Positions 55,746 through 64,000 of a DNA stretch of 64,000 bases are shown piece by piece. The stretch spans positions 126,898,714 through 126,962,713 of the forward strand of contig CM057460.1 in the NCBI GenBank assembly GCA_030035585.1, read 5' to 3'. Within the stretch, counting starts at the first letter, position 1. Each line of letters starts with the position of its first letter. This stretch comes from Dugong dugon (lineage: Eukaryota > Chordata > Mammalia > Sirenia > Dugongidae). The notes beneath the pieces are model-generated. The model searched no databases. It was not told the DNA's origin and was given only the letters and a program-made list of their open reading frames with translations. The position numbers were made by a program, and so were the translations under genes.

Positions 55746-56457
55746 CATGTTGGTCTGGTCTTTGTCCAGAAGGCATAATGCCCTGGCTGGCATTGGCTGG
55801 CACCATTGCTGGCTTTCTTATGCCAGGCAAACTACCACTAGCACTATGCCCTCCAGAAAGTCTTCCAGAATGACCGAGCTGAATGATGCTATCCATGGCC
55901 CCAAATGCTCTGGACCAATGGCTCGTACAGTGGCTTACCACCACTTCATGTCTCATCTCTTTTCTCTCAAACTGCACTTACCCCAGCTCTTACTGGATAT
56001 GGCTTCTTTTACTGTCCATTTATCCAGAAGCACTTCCATCTGTGAAATCTGGGCCTAGGATTTCTAGAGCACATCCAGTGTGTGTTGATTTGTTCAGGCA
56101 TGAGCACCAACCATTGAGTACATCTTCTCCTCAGGGTTCTGGGAAAAATACTTCGATTGACCTGGCTTGATTCACCTACCCACCTCTTGGTTAAAGGAGG
56201 GCAAGCAACCTGCATTTATTATCCAATCAAGATCATAGCAAAAGGGGGACATTAACTCTCCAAAAGGAAGATACCAAAAAAAGAAGCATGGAAACAGACA
56301 CTCAAATGTTTACTGCTGCCTGAAGCTTTTATTTGTACCATCTGTTCATTTTCACGTGCTTCCCTATCATCCCAACGCAAAATGGGAAGAGTTGCCTTGT
56401 CCCTTCCCTGTGTATCCCACAGGCTGCTTTTCAAATTGGATTTCCCACTTTCAAATG
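55746..56457. other. Unique sequence, no gene seen
   Basis: Frames at 55747-56058 and 55883-56170 have no recognised similarity. Confidence 0.4.
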
Positions 56458-57093
56458 CAGAATCAGAATTGGAGGAAGACTCATAACAACCTGCGACATG
56501 CAGATGACACAACCTTGCTTGCTGAAAGTGAAGAGGACTTGAAGCACTTACTGATGAATATCAAAGACCACAGCCTTCAGTTGGGATTACATCTAAACAT
56601 AAAGAAAACAAAAATTCTCACAACTGGACCAATAAGCAACATCATGATAAACAGAAAAAAGATTAAAGTTGTCAAGGATTTCATTTTACTAGGATCCGAA
56701 ATCAACACCCATGGAAGCAACAGTCAAGAAATCGAAAGGCGCATTGCATTGGGCAAATCTGCTGCAAAAGACCTCTTTAAAGAGTTAAAACGCGAAGATG
56801 TCACTTTGAGGACTAAGGTGCACTTGACCCAAGCCATGGTGTTTTCAATAGCCTCATATGAACGTGAAAGCTGGACAATGAATAAGGAAGACCAAAGAAG
56901 AATTGATGCTTTTGAATTATGGTGTTGGCGAAGAATATTGAATATATCATGGACTGCCAAAAGAATGAACAAATCTATCTTGGAAGAAGTACAGCCAGAA
57001 TGCTCCTTAGGAGCAAGGATGGTGCGACATGCTTTGGACATGTTATCAGGAGAGATCAGTCCCTGGAGAAAGACATCATGCTTGGTAAAGTAG
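56356..57093 (+). pseudogene. Chimeric open frame: flanking DNA fused to RTE reverse transcriptase C-terminus
   Basis: A 245-codon frame whose first ~34 codons lie outside the RTE insertion and whose remaining ~211 codons are RTE. HADD is at residues 48-51. It lacks the endonuclease and most of the reverse transcriptase, so it cannot be an active enzyme. Openness is probably due to the copy being relatively young. No evidence of expression. Confidence 0.8.
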
Positions 57094-57272
57094 AAGGTCA
57101 GTGAGAAGGAGGAAGACCCTCAATGAGATGGATTGACAGTGGCTGCAACAATGGGTTCAAGCATAACAAGGATTGTGAGGATGGCACAGGACCAGGCAGT
57201 GTTTCGTTCTGTCGCACATAGGGTCACTATGAGTCAGAACCGACTCAACAGCACCTAACAACAACAACAACG
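56458..57272 (+). mobile_element. RTE (BovB-like) LINE 3' end, 5'-truncated
   Basis: An 815-bp insertion with an 8-bp target duplication, TTCAAATG (56450-56457 and 57273-57280). It begins in the reverse transcriptase just before the catalytic block and ends in CACCTAACAACAACAACAAC. The conceptual protein (to 57093) stays open: HADD in place of YADD, then LLAESEEDLKHLLMNIKDHS and a C-terminal ELWCWRRILNISWTAK segment. The catalytic Tyr/Phe is His here. Confidence 0.93.
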
Positions 57273-57280
57273 TTCAAATG

Positions 57281-59290
57281 AGGCTACTAATGTTCATGTT
57301 AATTCATTTCAACCTGCATAAAAAATATACAAGGTGGAGTTGTGGGGTCCCTCCTGAGCCTGCCATGTCCTTTAGCATGAGGGTCCTTTGAAGCCTTAAA
57401 CATAACCATTGTTCATATCAATCTGCTCTTGTTGGTTTGACGTTTCTCAGTTCCTTATCTTAATGAAAAGGCTTCAAACTCTGGGTTCCTCTTTCTTCCT
57501 GGCTAACTCCTCACAATGTGTCACATCTAAAAAGGCAGTTAATAAATACGTTTTGATGACCCTAAAGATTCTCACACCAATTCTCCTCAAAGATCCAAAA
57601 TAAGAAACAATGGTATTGTTTCAGCTTGAAGAGGAGGTTTCCTCCCAGAAGGCCACAAGTACCTTGACCCAGTGGTTGTGAAGAAAGGCAGGGTGTATGT
57701 GGTGTGCTGGTGCAGGGAGGGAGTCCACCATCAACAACCATCCTTTCAGCCCTGTAGCCTTCACTGAGCTCTCCCCAGTTCCTAGCACAGAGGTCAGGTG
57801 AAAGTACCCACGGAACGAGGAACTCTGCATGAGGTTGCAGCCCCCTCTCACCCTCAGCCACCCACAAGGAGGTCCCAAACTTCTTTAAACCAACAATTTG
57901 CTTTTCATCCCCAATTTTTGAATAAGTGAAACTTGAAGCTTTGATGCTTTGTTTATTTTAAAAGCAACATTAATTCCTTCCCACACAACCCAGATGTTCC
58001 TTCACTTTTCCTATTTTGATTTCCTCTCGACAAGAATGATGAATGATGGAAATTAGGGCCAGCGGAGGTGGCAGTGCGAACAACCTAATGCTCGTTGAAG
58101 TATTTATGACCTGCAGACTCCCCCAGCTCTTCATCCTGAACCTCTCTGCCACCTCTAGACTCTGTGGTCTTGTGTTTGAACTTGTGTGTAAGGCTGCTAA
58201 TTCAGGCACCATTCTGTCAGCCTACATACATATGCTGGCATATCACAGAGACCGATAAACAGCTAAAGAGAAAATACACCTAAAATGAATGGTATTTGAA
58301 GACCTTGAAAGAGATTAATTTCGAAATGGTTTGAAAAAGAGTGGGTTGACTTTTTTTTTTTAATTTCATAGCTGGGATTTGGAATTTTTTTTTAGGTAGC
58401 GCTGAAGGTTCAAATTCCTATTCCTTTAATTTCTTACTTCAGATTGCTTCAGTGAGTAGTGAAGGCTCACCTTAGCTCAAATATTTTCCCTTTGTGTAGA
58501 GCAGGCACTCAGTTAAGGAGGGAATACTGGGGCTGCCAGGTACGAGGGAGCTTGTTCAACCCTCATAGGTTTCCACTGTAGGGAGAGGAAGAGGCAGATA
58601 TTAAACACTGTTTAAAAAAAAAAAAAAATTAAATAAGGAAAGTGGAGCCCTGGTCCTTGAACTACCTCTAAAAGATATATTACATTTTTTTCAGTGTTTC
58701 CTAGGAAACCAGTTCTGTATAAAACGTATTCTTTGTCTTCTGCTCTTTGCAAAATTGTTTGAACCATCATATCTCACAAAGGTTGCTTCACAGGCAATTT
58801 GAACAGCATTAAAAAAAAAGCTTAATCTGCAGTTTGCTGCACCAGCGAAGGCAATACACCTTTATCGGAGGCTTGAACGCTTTAGATAGTACTTGCTGAA
58901 AACGGATCAGATTATGCCATTTTTTCTGAAGAGTCTGTGAAATCAAATCTTGGTGTCTTTTTTCCCCTCCAAATCATGAGTCTTTTCTTCCCGCCAACAC
59001 ACCCAAGTTGCACTGAAATATCTCCTAAAATAGTTTTAGGAGATTCTTATCAGCACTTACACAGCAGAGTATTAACAAAGGAGATATAAACCTCCCTCTC
59101 TCTCTTTCTGTCTCTCTCTCGATTTCTGTTTCTGAACAGGGTTTGTGCTCAGCCAGAATCTGCAGGCATCATGAATGTGTTTAGTCTCCAGAGCTGATAT
59201 GCTTGTGTGTGCCCTGTTATCATCACCCAGCTCAGAATCCCCCAATGCCCACTTTGCTGCCTTGGGTCACCTCTGATTTACATTTCACTA
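57281..59290. other. Unique sequence, no gene seen
   Basis: Includes a CT-rich tract at about 59092-59122. Frames at 57562-57878 and 57970-58258 show no recognised similarity. Confidence 0.4.
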
Positions 59291-59471
59291 TGGAGCCCTG
59301 GTGGTGCAGTGGTTACGAGGTTGGCTGCTAACCAAAAAGTCAGCAGTTTAAATCCACCAGCCACTCCTTGAAAACCCTATGGGGCAGTTCTACTCTGTCC
59401 TACAGGGTCACTATGAGTTGGAATCGACTGGATGGCAATGAGTTTTTTTTTTTTTTTTTTTGGGGGGGGGT
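59291..59471 (+). mobile_element. AfroSINE with T20-G10 end
   Basis: Complete short-form copy: 'TGGAGCCCTGGTGGTGCAG', 'CCACTCCTTGAAAACCCTAT', tail 'CACTATGAGTTGGAATCGAC'. It then has a long T-run followed by ten G (59461-59470). Confidence 0.93.
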
Positions 59472-59924
59472 ATGATTGCTTGTCAGTTGCTACTGTGGTT
59501 TTGCAAATGAATTGAGGTAGTTGAATGTGCAATGGGGTGGGGATTGGGTGAGGGTTAAGAGTTTAGTGTATTTCAAAGGTTTATCTATTTATTCATTACA
59601 ACACTTGAACTTTCAGCCACTAACTTTATCTCATACATTAAAGCCCTTTGGAAAACAAGATGAGCATCTCCCAGTACTGACGTGGGTGTGCGCATATGGA
59701 AAATCTGCAGGATTGGCTGCATGAGGTTATGTGTATTGTTGGAAGACTGTGGCTAAGGGATTACTTTGATTCCCATCCCCTGTGTCATTAATTGCCTAGG
59801 TTCCTACAGTGTTGGCTGTCTCTTGGTTTCTAATAGGCACTCTTTATCATGTTAAAAAAGGATCTCCTATTCTACCTCACCTAATAAGATGCAAGATGAT
59901 AAGAAGCACTGTCTATGGGGTCAT
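59472..59924. other. Unique sequence, no gene seen
   Basis: Nothing recognised. Confidence 0.4.
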
Positions 59925-60125
59925 CCAAATGTATACCCTGGACCCACCAATTACTAGCTCAGTGACTTTGGGGAAGTTCCTTAATTTCTCTGTGCTTTAG
60001 TTGCCTTATCTGTCAAATGGAAATAACAAAGGGTACATACCTTATAGGATTCTTGTGAGTATTAAATGTCCAGGAAACACATAGTCCAGTGTTTCTGGTG
60101 AGTTCTTAATAATGCTACAACTATT
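59925..60125 (+). mobile_element. MIR remnant
   Basis: 'CTAGCTCAGTGACTTTGGGG', 'TGTGCTTTAGTTGCCTTATC', 'TCTGTCAAATGGAAATAAC' and 'GGATTCTTGTGAGTATTAAA' follow the MIR order closely. Confidence 0.88.
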
Positions 60126-60190
60126 ATGAAACTATGGCAACTACTAGATTAGGTCTTATAATGCTAATTCAGCTTAGCAAATGATTTATT

Positions 60191-60349
60191 AAAAAACCCA
60201 CTGCCGTCGAGTTGATTCTGACTCAGAGCGACCCTATAGGACAGCATGGAACTGCCGCATATGATTTCCAAGGAGCACCTGGTGGATTCAAACTGCTGAC
60301 CTTTTGGTTAGCAGCCGTAGCTCTTAACCACTACGCCACCAGGGTTTCC
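60191..60349 (-). mobile_element. AfroSINE, antisense
   Basis: Complete reverse copy, 'CCACTGCCGTCGAGTTGATT' to 'CCACTACGCCACCAGGGTTT', still CpG-bearing. Flanks ATGATTTATT (60181-60190) and GTGATTTGTT (60351-60360) are a probable target duplication (8 of 10). Confidence 0.94.
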
Positions 60350-60697
60350 GGTGATTTGTTATGCACCAACAATTTACCAGGGCTCACCAAAGACTGTATC
60401 TTTACACACCTTAAAAGATACAGTTCCTGCCATTGATATGCTTACAACCTCGTGGGGAAACCAATCCTTCCAACACAATGTGGTAGGTAGTAGAAAACTT
60501 TATGCACAGAGTGTTCTGGGGAAGGAGAGAAGTGGAGCACAGCACAGGCGGGGAACTCAGAAAAGGCTTGATGGAGGGCAGGGTGCCTAAACTGGGTGTT
60601 GAAGTAGCAGTATGTGCAGTGTTTGATTACACTGTAGCGTGTGTGTATACACACTGTGCGGTAAGGTATATAAGTTCTTATGTGTACACAGTTGGGG
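60350..60697. other. Unique sequence, no gene seen
   Basis: Nothing recognised. Confidence 0.35.
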
Positions 60698-61042
60698 GTA
60701 GTGGCGTTTCAGTGGCAGAATTCTTGCCTTCTATGAGGGAAACTTGGGTTTGATTCCTGGCCAGGGCATCTCATGCACAGACACTACCCGTCTGTCAGTG
60801 GAGGCTTGTGTGTGGCTATGCTGCTGATCAGATTTCCGTAGAGCTTCCAGACTAAGAGGGACTAGAAAGAAAAGCCTGGTGATCTACTTCTGAAAATCAG
60901 CCACTGAAAACCCTATCAATCACCATAGTCTGTTCCACGATTGGTCATGGTGGTGGCACAGGACTGGGTGGTATTTAATTCCCTTATTCTTGAGGTCGCC
61001 GTAAGTCTGGGGCTGACTTGACGGCAGCTAACAATATCAACA
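60698..61042 (+). mobile_element. tRNA-Gly-like SINE with RTE tail (complete)
   Basis: The head 'CAGTGGCAGAATTCTTGCC' and 'TTTGATTCCTGGCCAGGGCA' reproduces a tRNA-Gly with A and B boxes. The body has 'GAGCTTCCAGACTAAGAGG' and 'CTACTTCTGAAAATCAGCC'. The tail, 'GGTGGCACAGGACTGGGTGG' through 'GACGGCAGCTAACAATATC', corresponds to the last ~85 bases of the RTE element. Same family as 2531-2875 and 29053-29261. Confidence 0.87.
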
Positions 61043-61190
61043 ATGTGTACAAAGCGTAGCAGACTGCTGATTTCCTGCAGTATACTTTCTTTTTTTCTTC
61101 TTCTTCTTTTAAAAAAAATAATAGCACATTCCAGACTTTTAGCAGAGCACAAGGTGCTCCTAGGTGTGGCCTTGTGATTATGCTCTTGCC

Positions 61191-61389
61191 AGGAGCTCTG
61201 GTGGTACAACAGTTAAGTTTGGCTGCTACTGAAAGGTTGTCAGTTCGAACCCACGCAGTGGCTCTGCAGGAGAAAGATCTGGCGATCTGCTTCCATAAAG
61301 ATTACAGTCAAGAAAACCCTATGGGGCAGTTTTAATCCACATGGGGTCGCTATAAGTTGCAATTATCTCTATGGCAGCTCACAACAGCA
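61191..61389 (+). mobile_element. AfroSINE (long form)
   Basis: Head 'AGGAGCTCTGGTGGTAC', B-box region 'TGTCAGTTCGAACCC', body 'CTGGCGATCTGCTTCCATAA', tail 'GGGTCGCTATAAGTTGC', ending 'GCTCACAACAGCACA'. Confidence 0.92.
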
Positions 61390-62221
61390 CAGTGGGATGT
61401 GAGCAAAAGCGTTCTGTGCAACCACCAGGACTAACCCTTAGACATGACTGAGCATGTATCACTCACTCCCTTTTTTGTCCTACCTGTTGACTGAGAAATT
61501 GGCATAATTTGAAGAGTTTTCTGAATGTAAAGATGGAAGCCACACATTGAAGATGGCAGGGCTGCCCTACCAGCCTTGGGCCACCTACTTCTGGGCTGTT
61601 ACATGAGAGTGAAATCGATTTCTATCTTTTTTTCAGCTGCCATGCTTTGGGGGGGTTCTCTTCTTCACAGAAGCTGTGAAGGTACTTTAATAGAGCATGG
61701 TATCATGCAATGAGTTAGGAATTGGGACACCTGCTTCTTGCCCCAGCTCTGCCACTAATTAGTGGTGTGCTTGTGCTATGGAGCAACCTCTCACACCTCC
61801 ATTTATTCTTCTTTAAAAGGGAGGCATTGAACAAGGTCTTTCAGTACCATGAGCTATGTAACAAGGATAACCACTTACATTTTTGGTATAATCCTTTATA
61901 GCTGTAACAAAGTAGAGTTTTTTTCTTTGAACCTCTTGGGACAGGAAATCAGGGTAGGCTTGGGACCTGAGTGAGTGGTACTTCCCTCCAGGCCACCTGG
62001 AGCTGAGTTTGGAAACCCTTTGGGCCCAGGCAGGGCAGCGCTACGGATATGCTCAGGGAAAATGGCTGCAGGTGTATCCCTTTGAAGAATAAGTCACCAA
62101 AGCAGACAGGTGAGCCAAGGCCACCAGGCATTACGTCCTGATGTCCATGAGTGCAAGCCTCGTGGTAACCACAAATACACTCCGGTTTCTATATGCTTGC
62201 CTACCCTAGATATTTCAAGTA
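61390..62221. other. Mostly unique sequence
   Basis: A MIR piece lies at 61690-61850. No gene seen. Confidence 0.4.
61690..61850 (+). mobile_element. MIR remnant
   Basis: 'CCCCAGCTCTGCCACTAATT', 'GCAACCTCTCACACCTCCAT' and 'TTTAAAAGGGAGGCATTGAA' follow the MIR core. Confidence 0.72.
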
Positions 62222-62338
62222 AGTTGAACCATATAATATTTGTCCTTTTATGACTGAGTTATGTCTCTCAGTATAATGTTTCCAAGGTTCATCCACGTAG
62301 TAGCATGCATCAGGGCTTCGTTTCTCTTTATGTAGGGC
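62222..62338 (-). mobile_element. L1 ORF2 3'-end fragment, antisense (short)
   Basis: 'ATATTTGTCCTTTTATGACT', 'CTCAGTATAATGTTTCCAAG' and 'CATCAGGGCTTCGTTTCTCT' match the region seen at 1131-1230. Ancient and truncated. Confidence 0.8.
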
Positions 62339-64000
62339 CCCATTCTTGATGCCAGAAATGCCTGCTAAGAGGCAACAGTTTCTGCCAAGCAGAAGGGAAG
62401 AGCCCCTGGTGGCAGAGGAGGAAGAATTCAGTGAAGGGCACTATCAGTTCTCCCAGACCACGCATCTGGGAATGAAGGAGGATGATGATACCAGAGGGTT
62501 TAGGTCCCCAGGCCTCAATGAAGGCATCGTGTGGCTGAGGTGGCCACACCAGTGGAAAAGAACTGGCACTCTTTATCAGGCAAACAGAGCTTTTGTTTAA
62601 CCAGGTTTGACTGGAGTCTTTTGTTGACAGACAAGGAGTATTTAGGGGAGAGAAAAAAGACATTTCTGTTGTCAGCAGGATGAGGGCTTGAAGTCACTTA
62701 ATCTGAAGATTTAGAGGACTGAGATCTCATTTTCAACATCAAGTTAGAGAAGAGGGAATAGTTGGTTTTGAGTTTTGCAAGCACCAGTAAAAAAAGAAAG
62801 TCACCTCATTTGACTTTTATATGATCCTATGAGGCTAGCAAGGCAGGCATCATTAAATCTGTGCTGCCGACCGGGAGAATGAGGTGCCAAGGGTTTGATG
62901 ACTGCCCCAAGCAGTGATTCACAAATGGCGAGGCCAGCTCGAACTAGACCCCAGGCCCACAGACTCACAATGTGAGGCTCTTCCTTTTAAGCTGTTTTGC
63001 CTTGTAAGCAGGCATGGCCTGTTAGGGAAAACACCAAGCGAGCAAATTAGTGATGAGTGTCCCTAAGAGCCTTTATGGGCTGGCCTTTGTGGGGCTGCTC
63101 TTGTAGTACCTCACCCTCATGACACCAACCCTAGTGAGCCATGCTCTGTCCTTGTGCCCAAAGCTGTCTGCTGCTCAGGCCAGGTAATTAAAGAGGATCC
63201 TTTTGGGTCACTGTTACCTGAGGACAAAACAATCCCTTTGGTGTCTCGATTAGAAAGCCCGACAGATTGAGTGACAAGGAAAAGTTTTTGATCTTGCTAT
63301 TATAGTCACCTAATTAAAATGAGATGCAGATGCTCCAACACCTAGTAATTTTCACCTCACTTACTTTGGCTGCAATTACAGCCCTTCCCTACTGACTTAC
63401 ACTGTTTAAATTACAAAGTCAGAAGGAAATATGACTATTTACCTGTTTCTATTCATATACATAAGTCTAACACATTATCTTTTCTCCTCAAGCAAGAAAT
63501 GTGATCATAGGCCGTCTCTTCACCCTAAAAACAAAGGGGAATAAATCTTTGGTTCTCAAATAAAATTAAATGCCAGTGAGAACTCAAACCAGCCGATAAC
63601 CTATGTCAGCCTTCAACAGACAATTTTGTTTCCAAAGAGGGGGCAGGGGGAAAGGATCCTTTTCCCAGGAATGGAAGAGGCAGATCTTTAGAATGCCTGT
63701 AGCATTTGCTATTGTCTTGGAATACACACTTTGGAATAGATAACTTCCTTTTTAAGGTTAGTCAGCTATTGACTCTGACCCTTTAGATCATGGAGAGTTG
63801 TTTCCAAGGTTGTTGCTTTTATTGAGTAGGTAATTAAGTAAATAGCACTGAGTGGCACTTGGAATTACATATAGATTCAATACTAGAGTTACCAAAGTCA
63901 ATTGTGACCAAGCCACCATCTTTATAAAAAGCTTATTTGGGTACCAAGAAAGGCTATGTGACTGGGAACAGGGCTTCAGTTGGTAAATGAACAAAAACCA
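62339..64000. other. Mostly unique sequence to window end
   Basis: One MIR piece at 62800-62965 (reverse). No gene or other repeat recognised. Confidence 0.4.
62800..62965 (-). mobile_element. MIR remnant, antisense
   Basis: 'GATCCTATGAGGCTAGCAAG', 'GAGAATGAGGTGCCAAGGG' and 'GACTGCCCCAAGCAGTGATT' weakly follow reverse MIR. Confidence 0.5.

Noticed and set aside
60698-60770. Possible tRNA-Gly gene
   Set aside because: It is the head of a SINE: the tRNA fold is degraded and it continues into a SINE body and RTE-like tail.
62399-62440. 'GAGCCCCTGGTGGCAGAG' as an AfroSINE head
   Set aside because: Only the first ~15 bases resemble the family; the following sequence shows no SINE body or tail.
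1-64000. CRISPR arrays, operons, bacterial promoters, riboswitches
   Set aside because: The window is a mammalian repeat landscape; regular direct repeats are microsatellites, not CRISPR.

Overview
This window is nuclear DNA of a placental mammal, almost certainly an afrotherian and most likely an elephant or a close paenungulate relative. The evidence is the repeat content. About twenty copies or fragments of the tRNA-derived AfroSINE family are present (heads like 'GAGCCCTGGTGG', tails like 'GTCACTATGAGT'). There are three fragments of a BovB/RTE-type LINE ending in CACCTAACAACAACAAC, a second SINE with a tRNA-Gly-like head and an RTE-like tail, and one long lineage-specific L1. Species assignment is from recognised family sequences and was not checked by a search.

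I found no convincing protein-coding exon, tRNA, rRNA or other host gene. All open frames with recognisable protein similarity belong to retrotransposons: L1 ORF1/ORF2 at 42.6-49.0 kb and RTE reverse transcriptase at 52.0-53.8 and 56.5-57.1 kb. The other open frames are unsupported, have no recognisable domain, and lie in unique DNA or untranslated repeat sequence. The window reads as an intergenic or deep intronic segment.

Layout. 0-2 kb: an RTE 3' end split by a solo MaLR-like LTR (perfect 5-bp target duplication), abutting an antisense L1 ORF2 3' end. 2.5-14.5 kb: scattered AfroSINEs, one tRNA-Gly/RTE SINE, an old L1 fragment split by an AfroSINE, a 300-bp CpG-rich block at 6.42-6.72 kb, a Tigger-type MITE and a 78-bp palindrome. 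14.6-21.1 kb: antisense L1 3' ends, including two L1 tails inside a single 13-bp target duplication (16.1-16.85 kb), MER5A, and a GGAT minisatellite. 21-40.7 kb: mostly unique sequence with old MIR, L2 and MER20 repeats, LTR-like fragments, a second solo LTR, and an inverted-repeat cluster at 33.3-33.7 kb. 40.7-50.2 kb: one L1 with 5'UTR, ORF1, ORF2 and 3'UTR, carrying a nested 1.07-kb L1 3'UTR insertion in ORF2. 50.2-64 kb: MER20, two RTE fragments, AfroSINEs, a second full tRNA-Gly/RTE SINE and MIRs.

The elements are linked: the RTE 3' tail is shared by both SINE families, which fits SINEs mobilised by RTE machinery, while the L1 lineage has inserted into itself. The most unusual structures are the self-nested L1, its duplicated 3'UTR tail and 5'UTR monomers, and the double-tailed L1 insertion at 16 kb.
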